This document shows, in pieces, positions 7,049 through 15,436 of a DNA stretch of 15,436 nucleotides. The position numbers and the translations under genes were made by a program. The notes under the pieces were generated by a model. It did not search any database, was not told the DNA's origin, and saw only the letters and a program-made list of their open reading frames with translations. The stretch lies in the NCBI GenBank assembly GCA_003171235.1, contig PMYM01000238.1:8262-23697 (forward strand). The letters are read 5' to 3'. Position 1 is the stretch's first letter, and each line of letters opens with the position of its first letter. The stretch is from Phycisphaerales bacterium (lineage in GTDB: Bacteria; Planctomycetota; Phycisphaerae; SM23-33).

Positions 7049-8431
7049 CTACTTTATCGCCGCGGATTCCGAGCGGCGCGAGGCCATGCTCTTGCCGGCG
7101 ACGGGCCCGGCCATGCGCGACTGGCTGAGTTCCTGCGAAAGTTGCTCCAGGGTGGAGTGCAGGGCGGCGTCTTCCTGCCGCCGGCCCTCCACTGCCCGCA
7201 GGGAGTGCAGCACGGTGGTGTGGTCGCGCCCGCCGAAGTAGCCGCCGATCTCCTCCAGGCTGTGGCGGGTGAGGCTGCGCGCCAGGTACATGCACACCTG
7301 GCGAGGCAGGCATATGCTCTTGGTGCGTTTGCGGCTTTGCAGGTCGGCCAGGCGCACGCCGAAGCGCCGGCAGACGGAGTCGATGATCTGCTCGATGGCC
7401 ACTTCGCTGGTGCGGCGGGCGGTGTTGCCCAGGGCTTCCTGGGCCAGGGCCAGGTCCACTTCCTTCTCCAGCACCTGGGAAAGCATGCTGATCCGGGTCA
7501 GCGCCCCCTCCAGCTCGCGAGCGTTGGACTCGATCACGCCGGCGATGAAGCAAATGACGTCCTCGGGCAGACTCAGGCTGCGGGCGGCGGCCTTCTTGCG
7601 CACGATGGCCACGCGCGTCTCGTAACCCGGGCGGTCGATGCCGGCCACCAGGCCCCAGTTGAACCGGCTGACCAGCCGCTCCTCCAGGTGGGGAATCTCG
7701 CCCGGCTGGCGGTCGCAGGAAAGGATGATCTGCTTTTGGGCCTGGTAGAGGGTGTTGAAGGTGTGGAAGAACTCCTCCTGCGTCTGCTCGTGGTTGGAGA
7801 GGAACTGCACGTCGTCAATCACCAGCACGTCAACCTGGCGGTAGCGGTAGCGAAACTCGTGCAGCCGGCCCAACTGGATGGCTTCGATCAACATGTTGAT
7901 GAAGCTTTCGCAGGAGACGTAGGCGATGCGGGCCGGGCCGCGCAACAGGACGCTGCGGCAGACGGCCTGCAGCAGGTGGGTCTTGCCCAGCCCGGCGGAG
8001 CCGTAAATGAACAGCGGGTTGTAGGTCTTGCCCGGGGAATCGGAGATGGCCAGGCAGGCGGCGTGGGCCAGGCGGTTGCAGGGGCCGGTGACGAAGTTCT
8101 CGAAGGTGTAATCGTCGTTGAGCAGCAGCAGTTCGCCCTGGGCAAAGGGGTTGGCGGCAAAGGTTTCCGGCGCCGGCGGCTGGGGCGACTGGGGCAGGAA
8201 GCACACGCTGACCAGCCGGCCGGTGGCGGCCTGGGCGGCCTCGGTGAACAGCCCGGTGGCGTGCTGGCGGCAGTAGGCCTGTTCCTGGGCGCCGGGCACC
8301 TGGATCTCCAGCAGGCCGTGATCCAGAGCGATGGGTTGGAGTTGGGAAAACCAGGGGCGAAGAATCTGGCCGCCGTTGGCTACGACGTACTGGATAATCT
8401 GCTGCCAGATGTGGGGCTGTAACGTCGTCAC
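7049..8431 (-). CDS. dnaA: Chromosomal replication initiator DnaA
   Basis: This 460-aa protein has the full DnaA layout. Domain I is about 1-80, beginning 'VTTLQPHIWQQIIQYV', and is followed by a very short linker. The AAA+ domain has Walker A GSAGLGKTH (144-152), Walker B 'VLVIDDVQF' (202-210), the 'LEERLVSRFNWG' arginine-finger box (249-260) and sensor II 'ELEGALTRI' (306-314). Domain IV carries the DNA-binding signature 'GGYFGGRDHTTVLH' (396-409). The Walker A loop has Ser-Ala where Gly-Val is usual. I chose GTG 8431 because AAAGGGG (8440-8446) sits eight bases upstream and the product then starts at domain I; a GTG at 8464 would add 11 residues inside a hairpin. It is transcribed away from the FGE-like gene, with a 430-bp leader region. 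Confidence 0.97.
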   Translation of the reverse strand: MTTLQPHIWQQIIQYVVANGGQILRPWFSQLQPIALDHGLLEIQVPGAQEQAYCRQHATGLFTEAAQAATGRLVSVCFLPQSPQPPAPETFAANPFAQGELLLLNDDYTFENFVTGPCNRLAHAACLAISDSPGKTYNPLFIYGSAGLGKTHLLQAVCRSVLLRGPARIAYVSCESFINMLIEAIQLGRLHEFRYRYRQVDVLVIDDVQFLSNHEQTQEEFFHTFNTLYQAQKQIILSCDRQPGEIPHLEERLVSRFNWGLVAGIDRPGYETRVAIVRKKAAARSLSLPEDVICFIAGVIESNARELEGALTRISMLSQVLEKEVDLALAQEALGNTARRTSEVAIEQIIDSVCRRFGVRLADLQSRKRTKSICLPRQVCMYLARSLTRHSLEEIGGYFGGRDHTTVLHSLRAVEGRRQEDAALHSTLEQLSQELSQSRMAGPVAGKSMASRRSESAAIK

Positions 8432-8609
8432 GCGTAAAACCCCTTTATGTATATAGCGCGGCACAAGCCGCGGTTGTTATTTTGCGACACCTGCAACCGA
8501 CGGGAAACCTAACGCATCTACCGTTAAGCACGACGGCCGACGCATCCGTGACGTGGGGGGCTGCTACCCTCCGGGCCTGACTTCTCGCCCATCCGTGGCG
8601 ATGGCGCGA

Positions 8610-8638
8610 AAGATACTCACCAACGGCGAAGCGGTCAA
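8610..8638 (-). promoter_or_regulatory. Candidate sigma-70-type promoter of dnaA
   Basis: On the minus strand, TTGACC (plus 8633-8638) is followed after exactly 17 bases by TATCTT (plus 8610-8615). These match the consensus at five of six and four of six bases. Transcription would start near 8603, giving an untranslated leader of about 170 bases that includes the 8457-8472 hairpin before the AAAGGGG ribosome-binding site. The match is sequence-only. Confidence 0.5.
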
Positions 8639-8758
8639 TCAAAAACGAAGGAAATGTTGGAAATATGTTATTAGCGGCGCTCAAAACCGGCCGCCGGCCC
8701 CAGGATTGAGACTTCAGGGGCAAAAAAATTTTCGGCGATGGTATGACACCTTGTAGTA

Positions 8759-8780
8759 GGCCGGGCAAACTTGCCCGGCC
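8759..8780. repeat. Perfect 10-bp palindromic hairpin
   Basis: GGCCGGGCAA (8759-8768) and TTGCCCGGCC (8771-8780) are perfect inverse complements separated by two bases. It lies 80-100 bases past the stop of the minus-strand FGE-like gene. There is no adjacent T-run, so it is either a factor-dependent terminator stem or a short palindromic repeat. Confidence 0.65.
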
Positions 8781-8790
8781 CACGCGCCGA

Positions 8791-8824
8791 ACAGGGCGAG
8801 CAACCTGAGCGTCGCTCGCCCTGT
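8791..8824. repeat. 11-bp inverted repeat downstream of the FGE-like gene
   Basis: ACAGGGCGAGC (8791-8801) pairs perfectly with GCTCGCCCTGT (8814-8824) around a 12-base loop that contains a further GAGC capable of pairing with GCTC. It is the first strong structure after the stop at 8862 on the minus strand. It may end or protect that transcript, or be a dispersed repeat; no U-tract follows. Confidence 0.65.
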
Positions 8825-8861
8825 GTTAATTTGCTAAGTGATTAACAACCGGCCGGTTCTG

Positions 8862-10280
8862 TTAGAGCCCCTTAGCCGGATTGCTCGCCGGGGCCGAAGC
8901 TGGAGCGCTGCCCGGCGGGCCCTCGACCACCAGGCGGAAGACGCCCTTCCAGGACCGGCCGTTGCCGCCGTCCAACCCGTCCTCGCCGTAGCGATCGTGC
9001 ATATTTGGCCGGTCCCAGTCCAAGCCGCTGGCGCCCTTGTGGATCGCCGGATAATTGCGCGGCGGCTTGAGAATCATGTTCTCGATGGGCCTGTCGGGCT
9101 TCTGCGCGGATTGAATCGCGTTGTCGTAATACACCCAGCTCGAATCCAGCGGCTCGCCCCGCGGGTCGGTGACCTTGCCCGGGCGGTTGGGGGCCTTCCA
9201 GTCGCTGACGGCCGTGATGGCGCTGGCCGGCAGATCGTAAACGCCCCAGGCGTTGGCGGCCTTGCTCTTGACCGGGCAGGGATTCTTCAGCGCCCCCACG
9301 TCGGTGCGCAGCGGGAAATACTTGGTCGGGAAGCAGGGGCTGGAATTGCCCAGGCGGGCGACATATTCCAGCTCAGCCGCCGTCGGCACGCGCACGACGC
9401 ACTTGTTCCTGGCCGAGAGCACTCGGCAGAACTCGCGGATGTCGGGGAAGGGCGTGTTCTCGACGGCCAGCAGCGGCCCCTTGTCCTTGCTGCGATTGGC
9501 GTCCTTACCCATCACCGCCTCGAACATCTGCTGCGTGATGGGGATTTCGGAGAACCAGAAGGGCTTGCTCAGCGTCACGTCGATGGGGCATTCGTCCTGG
9601 TAGCGCGGATGCTGGTAGAAAGGCGAGCCCATGATGAACCTACCCGCCGGAATCGGCACGCAAAGGAGGTTCAGGCCCTCGGCGACGCTCAGTTGGAAGG
9701 GCAGCTTCATGGCCGTGGGCAGGGCCTTGTCCGGGCGAAGCATGCAATCAGGCGGATACTTGAAGCTGATGGTTTCCTGGCCCGTGTCGCCGACCTTGGC
9801 CTTGCGACTCTCCACGGTCGCCTTGGCGCCGGTAATCCAGCGCTTGCCGTCCTTTTCCTGCACCGTGCCGGTGACGGAGGCGGCGGTAACGACCCAGGTG
9901 TATTCGTAGGCCAGCTTATCGTTCTGGGCCTGGTCGCCCAGGTCGATGTAATACAGCAGGCGGCGATCGAACTCATCCTGTATTGCCAGGGCACTGTCGG
10001 CGTCGACCACTTCGGCCGGCCACTTGGAAAGCACTTCCTGCAGGGTCTTCTGCACGGCCGGCGGGCCGTCGAAGGCGTAAATCACAGGATAAAACTTGTC
10101 CTTGGACGCCTTGGGGCTCTGGTTGCGGCCCGGCAGCTCGTGCTTGTAGAAATGCCACGTGCTCAGCATGATGCCCTTGATAGTCACTTGGCCGGCGGCG
10201 GCCGGTTGGCTGGCGGCGGGTTGAGCCGCGGCCAGGCAGGCAAAACTCACCAGAACCAGGGCGGTCAGCAGGATTCTCAT
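8862..10280 (-). CDS. Exported FGE/SUMF1-like domain protein, probably not catalytic
   Basis: This 472-aa protein has a clear signal peptide (1-20, 'MRILLTALVLVSFACLAAAQ'), then an unassigned N-terminal region (30-200). A formylglycine-generating-enzyme-type domain (about 200-455) follows. It shows 'IPAGRFIMGSP' (210-220), 'CPIDVTLSKPFWFSEIPIT' (231-249), 'VRVPTAAELEYVARLG' (296-311), 'NAWGVYDLPAS' (343-353) and the end motif 'FRLVVE' (448-453). The region between 353 and 448 has no cysteine where FGE-type enzymes place their copper-binding catalytic pair, so it is probably a binding or structural relative. The C-terminus is a Pro/Ala/Ser-rich tail. The ATG at 10280 has AAAGGA eight bases upstream. 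It lies between the ABC exporter and dnaA on the same strand. The true partner is unknown. Confidence 0.82.
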   Translation of the reverse strand: MRILLTALVLVSFACLAAAQPAASQPAAAGQVTIKGIMLSTWHFYKHELPGRNQSPKASKDKFYPVIYAFDGPPAVQKTLQEVLSKWPAEVVDADSALAIQDEFDRRLLYYIDLGDQAQNDKLAYEYTWVVTAASVTGTVQEKDGKRWITGAKATVESRKAKVGDTGQETISFKYPPDCMLRPDKALPTAMKLPFQLSVAEGLNLLCVPIPAGRFIMGSPFYQHPRYQDECPIDVTLSKPFWFSEIPITQQMFEAVMGKDANRSKDKGPLLAVENTPFPDIREFCRVLSARNKCVVRVPTAAELEYVARLGNSSPCFPTKYFPLRTDVGALKNPCPVKSKAANAWGVYDLPASAITAVSDWKAPNRPGKVTDPRGEPLDSSWVYYDNAIQSAQKPDRPIENMILKPPRNYPAIHKGASGLDWDRPNMHDRYGEDGLDGGNGRSWKGVFRLVVEGPPGSAPASAPASNPAKGL

Positions 10281-10426
10281 GCGGCTGGTCCTTTCTGCTA
10301 TGCAGGGTAGCGATTCATGCATACTGGAAATGAACAATTGCCGGCAACGCACTTCTCGTGTGGAAAAGCGCCGCTAGCAACTGAAACCCTTTTCGCCCGC
10401 GCCGGTTTCGCCGGGCTCGGCCAAGA
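10281..10426. promoter_or_regulatory. Spacer with weak promoter for the FGE-like gene
   Basis: On the minus strand TTGCCG (plus 10342-10347) is followed after 18 bases by TATGCA (plus 10318-10323), a weak sigma-70-like pair about 40 bases before the ATG at 10280. A single near-consensus DnaA box, TGTGGAAAA, eight of nine to TGTGGATAA, lies at 10359-10367. It is isolated and may be chance. A GC-rich imperfect hairpin (10395-10416) follows the ABC gene stop, without a T-run. Confidence 0.3.
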
Positions 10427-12718
<2,292 letters not shown>

Positions 12719-12797
12719 TATTCCGCTACTTTAAGATTTTGGGGGAATTTAAGCCAGCGTAAGAGCTTCGGGAGGTCTTGTTTGCTTCTTCATTTAG

Positions 12798-12832
12798 CCC
12801 CCGACGTTAGTCGGGGGTTGTTTCTCTTTTTA
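12798..12832 (+). terminator. Hairpin with T-rich tail, plus-strand oriented
   Basis: CCCCCGAC (12798-12805) pairs perfectly with GTCGGGGG (12810-12817) around a GTTA loop. On the plus strand it is followed by a T-rich tail (12818-12831, ending in five T), as in an intrinsic terminator. The odd point is that both neighbours, holB and the ABC gene, are on the minus strand, where the hairpin has no U-tract. It may block antisense transcription entering holB, or be a dispersed palindrome whose tail is coincidental. Confidence 0.45.
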
Positions 12833-14023
12833 GTCAATCTCCAACGGCAAAGCACAGCCGCAGGTGACGGCCACGTTGTCCCAGAGGATCTTGGGGCTGG
12901 CGTTCCGCCAGAGCAGGTCCTCGTAGCGCCCCAGTTGGGTCAGCACCTCGCTCAGATCATCAGGCGAGAAACGCTTGGCCAGGGCGGCGATGCACTCGGC
13001 CTGGTCGGCATTGACCAGCAATCGCTGATGGCCGCAGACAATCGCCAGGGCATCCCGAAAAACCTCGCTCAGCAGGACCAGAATCGCCTGCCCGGCCCGG
13101 CGAGAGGCCACCGTGGCCGCCAGCTCCTTGGGCTTTTCCTTTTTGTCCATCAGTTCCATGCCGGCCTGCGCCTGGCGATTGTCGCGCTGGATGTACAGCT
13201 TTGACAGCCGCTCCACTTGCTTCCGCAGGGCCTCGGAGAAGGCCATCTCCGTCGCCGGCGTCAGGGCCGCCAGGGCCTCCACCAGCGGCCGCTTGGCGGC
13301 GTACATTTCGTCCGCGTGGGCCTGCAGGGCCAGCCCGATGCTGCCCTGGCTCAGGGCGGCATAGAAGCCGGCGGGGGCCTCTTCCACCCCGGCGGCCAGA
13401 AGCTGTTGGCGCACGAACTGCTCGTCCAGCCGGCCGAAGCGGACCAGTTGGCAGCGGCTGCGGGTGGTGGGCAGGAGGTCCTGGGCGTTGGCGGTCAGCA
13501 GGATCAGGCTTACCCCGGAGGGCGGCTCTTCCAAGGTCTTGAGCAGGGCGTTCTGGGCCTCGGTGCTCATCAGCTCGGCCTCCAGCACGACCAGCACCTT
13601 GCCCCGCCCGCCGACGGCCGCCCGATAGGCCGGGTCAATGAGGAACTGCCGGATGACATCTATGCCAAGCTCCTGTAGCTTGCGCTCGCGCACGCCTGGG
13701 TCATCGTGGAAACGGGCCAACTCCTTGGCCACCAGGGCGAAATCGGGGCAGGTGCCGGCGGAAACGGTCCGGCAGGTCTGGCAGGCGCCGCAGGCCTGGT
13801 GGAGTTGGAAGTCCGCCGGCAGATCGCCCAGCCGGCCGGCGTTGGGCAGGGCCTGGGGCTTTGCGCACAGCAGCAGGCGGGCGAATTCCACAGCCGTTGT
13901 CTGCTTGCCCACGCCCTCAGGCCCGGCAAAGAGAAAGGCGTGAGGCCGGCGCGGCCCGGCGCAGGCCCGCTGGAGTTGGGCCAGGGCAGGGCCTTGACCG
14001 ATTATGTCCAAAAGTTTTGGCAT
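12830..14023 (-). CDS. holB: DNA polymerase III delta-prime-like subunit
   Basis: This 397-aa AAA+ clamp-loader subunit helps load the DnaN sliding clamp. It has a P-loop GPEGVGKQ (34-41), a four-cysteine zinc module at C53, C78, C81 and C84 (the usual first spacing is lengthened by inserted residues), 'VLEAELMSTEAQNALLKTLEEPP' at about 146-168, and the delta-prime SRC motif at 189-191 within 'TTRSRCQLVRF'. The C-terminal half is poorly conserved but of normal length. It starts at ATG 14023, 68 bases after tmk, and is followed by the ABC gene. tmk next to holB is a common bacterial pairing. dnaX-type proteins are a possible confusion, but the SRC motif and the lack of a long C-terminal region favour delta-prime. 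Confidence 0.93.
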   Translation of the reverse strand: MPKLLDIIGQGPALAQLQRACAGPRRPHAFLFAGPEGVGKQTTAVEFARLLLCAKPQALPNAGRLGDLPADFQLHQACGACQTCRTVSAGTCPDFALVAKELARFHDDPGVRERKLQELGIDVIRQFLIDPAYRAAVGGRGKVLVVLEAELMSTEAQNALLKTLEEPPSGVSLILLTANAQDLLPTTRSRCQLVRFGRLDEQFVRQQLLAAGVEEAPAGFYAALSQGSIGLALQAHADEMYAAKRPLVEALAALTPATEMAFSEALRKQVERLSKLYIQRDNRQAQAGMELMDKKEKPKELAATVASRRAGQAILVLLSEVFRDALAIVCGHQRLLVNADQAECIAALAKRFSPDDLSEVLTQLGRYEDLLWRNASPKILWDNVAVTCGCALPLEID

Positions 14024-14045
14024 CTAAAATCCATAGGGACTCTAA

Positions 14046-14090
14046 GTTAATCGGTGAATCGGAAAACACGCCGCCGATTAACCGATTCAC
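14046..14090. repeat. Nested inverted repeat between tmk and holB
   Basis: Two 9-mers sharing one base, GTTAATCGG (14046-14054) and GTGAATCGG (14054-14062), are followed after 11 bases by CCGATTAAC (14074-14082) and CCGATTCAC (14082-14090). The whole forms a 17-bp stem with two mismatches and an 11-base loop, and each half can also pair perfectly with its exact partner instead. It fills the 68-bp gap just upstream of the holB start. It may be an mRNA structure controlling holB, or a small repeat insertion. Confidence 0.7.
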
Positions 14091-14091
14091 A

Positions 14092-14772
14092 TCATCTTTC
14101 AAAAGTCCTTTGCAGCAATTCGATAATCTGCTCGGTCACCTGTTCCGCTGGCTGGCTGCCGTCCACCACCGCCGCCGGGTGGGGGTACTCCTTGACCAGT
14201 TCGCGGAATATCCGCCGCACGGCCTCATGGTATTCCAGGCTGCGGGCCTCGAAGCGGTCGCCAAAGAGCGTCGGCCCGGGGGCGGCCTTCTTTCGCATGA
14301 GCAACTGGTTTCTCTGGCCGGTGCGATCCAGTCCCAGTTTGGCCGGCACGTCCAGGATGACCGTCAGGTCCGGCCAGATGCCCCCGACGGCCGCCTCGGC
14401 CAGGTCCAGGATTATCAGCCGGTCCACACCCGAGGCCCCCTGGTAGGCCAGGGTTGATGATACGAATCGGTCGCATATTACGGTCTTGCCGGCCAGGAGG
14501 GCGGGGCGGATCTTCTCCTGGACCAGTTGCGCCCGGCTGGCCATAAACAGCAGGGTTTCGGCCATGGGGCTGATGCGGGCGCTGCCCTGGAGGAGCACCT
14601 GGCGGATGCCCTCGCCCAGTTGGGTGTCGCCCGGGTCGCGCAGGCAGAGCACCTGGCAACCCTGGCCCGACAGGAAGTCCGCCAGGCGAGTGGCCTGGGT
14701 GCTCTTGCCCGAGCCGTCGGGCCCGTCCAGGACGATGAACTTGCCGCGCAGGCGTTCTGCCAGTTGGGTCAT
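14092..14772 (-). CDS. tmk: Thymidylate kinase
   Basis: This 226-aa P-loop kinase converts dTMP to dTDP in the cytoplasm. It shows Walker A GPDGSGKST (17-25), the nucleotide-binding 'LRDPGDTQLGEGIRQ' segment (44-58, with Asp in place of the usual Glu-Pro-Gly motif), 'DRFVSSTLAYQG' (101-112), and the C-terminal 'GDRFEARSLEYHEAVRRIF' (171-189) typical of the family. The start at ATG 14772 places the P-loop at the usual distance; an earlier ATG at 14913 would add 47 unrelated residues. No good Shine-Dalgarno is visible. It heads the tmk-holB-ABC run and is divergent from dnaN, sharing a 150-190 bp promoter region. Confidence 0.95.
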   Translation of the reverse strand: MTQLAERLRGKFIVLDGPDGSGKSTQATRLADFLSGQGCQVLCLRDPGDTQLGEGIRQVLLQGSARISPMAETLLFMASRAQLVQEKIRPALLAGKTVICDRFVSSTLAYQGASGVDRLIILDLAEAAVGGIWPDLTVILDVPAKLGLDRTGQRNQLLMRKKAAPGPTLFGDRFEARSLEYHEAVRRIFRELVKEYPHPAAVVDGSQPAEQVTEQIIELLQRTFER

Positions 14773-14857
14773 GGCGGCTAGTATGCCGCCGGCGGGCAAT
14801 CCAGTAAAGAAGATGAATTGCCGGGGCGGGGCTTTGTTCCGCCGATCCGGAAAATAT

Positions 14858-14886
14858 TTGCTATTGGCTTTGGCTGGGCGTATAAG
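14858..14886 (+). promoter_or_regulatory. Candidate sigma-70-type promoter of dnaN
   Basis: TTGCTA (14858-14863) is followed after exactly 17 bases by TATAAG (14881-14886), matching the consensus at four of six and five of six bases. Transcription would start near 14893, about 70 bases before the dnaN ATG and 33 bases before the leader ORF. The spacer contains a 15-base string that is also present at 6768-6782. Confidence 0.6.
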
Positions 14887-14925
14887 GTTGCCCAATACCA
14901 GATTGCCGCGCATGGAGGCAAGGAA

Positions 14926-14967
14926 ATGCCCGCCGGCGCGCCCATGGACACGAGGGCCGTTTCATGA
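14926..14967 (+). CDS. Short leader ORF overlapping dnaN start
   Basis: A 13-codon ORF, MPAGAPMDTRAVS, begins at 14926 after a strong GGAGG site (14914-14918) with seven-base spacing. Its stop TGA overlaps the dnaN ATG (ATGA). The dnaN ribosome-binding site (GAGGG, 14952-14956) lies inside it. This layout would couple dnaN translation to the leader peptide. Nothing in the peptide suggests its own function; it could also be a chance ORF. Confidence 0.4.
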   Translation: MPAGAPMDTRAVS

Positions 14968-15436
14968 AAGTTATTGCCCAAACCGCTGCCCTGCAAGAAG
15001 CCTTGGCCATGGCCAGCAGCATCGTGGCCATTCGCACCCCCAAGCCGGTGCTGCAGTGCGTCAAACTGCTGGCCAAAGGCAAGACGCTGACCCTGTTGGC
15101 CACCGACCTGGAAACCGCCTGCCGCTACGTCGTCAGCCAGGTGCAGGTGCAGGCCGAAGGCGAAGCCCTGGTGCCGGTGCAGAAGTTCGCCGACATCGTC
15201 CGCGAATCCGCCGGCGAGGACGCCCTGACCATCAGCCTGGAAAAGGACAAGTGCGTCATCAAGGGCGCCGGCTCGCGCTTCACGCTGCTGGGCTTCGACC
15301 CGGCGGAGTATCCCGCCGTGGCCGATTTCGAGGACGCCGGCGACTTCCAGGTCGCCAGCGAGGCCCTCTCCGCCCTGATCGAGCGGACGCTCTTCGCCGC
15401 CGCCAAGGCCCACAGCCATTACGCCATCAGCGGCGT
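14964..15436 (+). CDS. dnaN: DNA polymerase III beta sliding clamp (partial)
   Basis: The first 157 codons of the clamp are present; the rest runs off the right edge (full length is about 370 aa). The N-terminus 'MKVIAQTAALQEAL' followed by 'RTPKPVLQCVKLLA' and 'LLATDLETACRY' is the classical DnaN opening. 'VPVQKFADIVRESAGEDALTIS' and 'LLGFDPAEYPAVADF' fit the first clamp domain and its end. The product is a ring that tethers polymerase III to DNA; it would be loaded by the complex that includes the holB product encoded nearby. The ATG at 14964 follows GAGGG by seven bases and overlaps the leader ORF stop. It lies divergent from tmk, 6.5 kb from dnaA. Confidence 0.97.
   Translation, partial: MKVIAQTAALQEALAMASSIVAIRTPKPVLQCVKLLAKGKTLTLLATDLETACRYVVSQVQVQAEGEALVPVQKFADIVRESAGEDALTISLEKDKCVIKGAGSRFTLLGFDPAEYPAVADFEDAGDFQVASEALSALIERTLFAAAKAHSHYAISG

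Larger units (their letters stand above)
8432..8861. other. dnaA upstream region
   Basis: This 430-bp spacer separates the stop of the FGE-like gene from the dnaA start. It holds, from the right: the palindrome AACCGGCCGGTT (8847-8858), two hairpins (8759-8824), an A/T-rich patch with AAAAAAATTTT near 8722-8732, a candidate dnaA promoter (8610-8638), and the hairpin CGCGGC-ACAA-GCCGCG (8457-8472) just 5' of the dnaA ribosome-binding site. No exact DnaA box (TTATCCACA) or close clustered variants were found, so it cannot be called oriC. No supported gene lies in it. Confidence 0.65.

Noticed and set aside
6731..8422. 563-codon plus-strand open frame
   Set aside because: It lies antisense to dnaA over most of its length, and its composition is typical of a GC-rich shadow frame.
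8432..8861. oriC upstream of dnaA
   Set aside because: An A/T-rich patch is present but no TTATCCACA-like boxes are clustered there, so the call is not supported.
10359..10367. DnaA box TGTGGAAAA
   Set aside because: One mismatch from consensus but isolated; a single 9-mer is expected by chance in a window of this size.
14773..14913. Longer start for thymidylate kinase
   Set aside because: The extra 47 residues precede the P-loop without family similarity and would cover the dnaN promoter.

Overview
The window looks like part of a high-GC planctomycete chromosome, most likely from the Phycisphaerae side of Planctomycetota. This is an inference from family resemblance. The clues are the exported PQQ-type propeller with an N-terminal 'NWPMFRGPGG' motif, the thymidylate kinase with a 'RDPG.T.LGE' motif, the DnaN start, the exported FGE-like and CsgG-like proteins, and the many GC-rich stem-loops in spacers. 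Every gene is on the minus strand except the CsgG-like gene and dnaN.

Positions 1-5233 (minus strand) hold a tightly packed membrane and periplasmic redox operon. In transcription order it encodes an anchored NHL propeller with a CXXCH motif, a 93-aa Tat-like four-cysteine protein, a Tat-exported polyferredoxin with about four [4Fe-4S] clusters, a NosR/NapH-like membrane polyferredoxin, a three-helix membrane protein with an outward PQQ-type propeller, and the first 20 codons of another gene, perhaps NuoE-like. Four junctions overlap (4, 4, 4 and 8 nt), so the products are probably made together and may form one electron-transfer complex. A double hairpin separates the first gene from the rest. 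This is the best candidate here for an undescribed system.

Positions 5363-6652 (plus strand) hold a divergent exported protein with a CsgG/FlgO-like N-terminal domain and an uncharacterised C-terminal half. A non-coding spacer of about 400 bp with hairpins follows.

Positions 7049-15436 form a replication-linked block. On the minus strand, reading from the right, are tmk, holB, an MsbA-type ABC exporter with an unusual PDZ-like insertion, an exported FGE-like protein without the usual catalytic cysteine, and dnaA. dnaN starts divergently from tmk on the plus strand and runs off the right edge. dnaA and dnaN are therefore about 6.5 kb apart and in opposite orientation. No cluster of DnaA boxes was found, so the origin cannot be placed. 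dnaN has a good sigma-70-like promoter and a 13-codon leader ORF with a strong ribosome-binding site whose stop codon overlaps the dnaN start.

All identities come from reading translations by eye; no database search was run.
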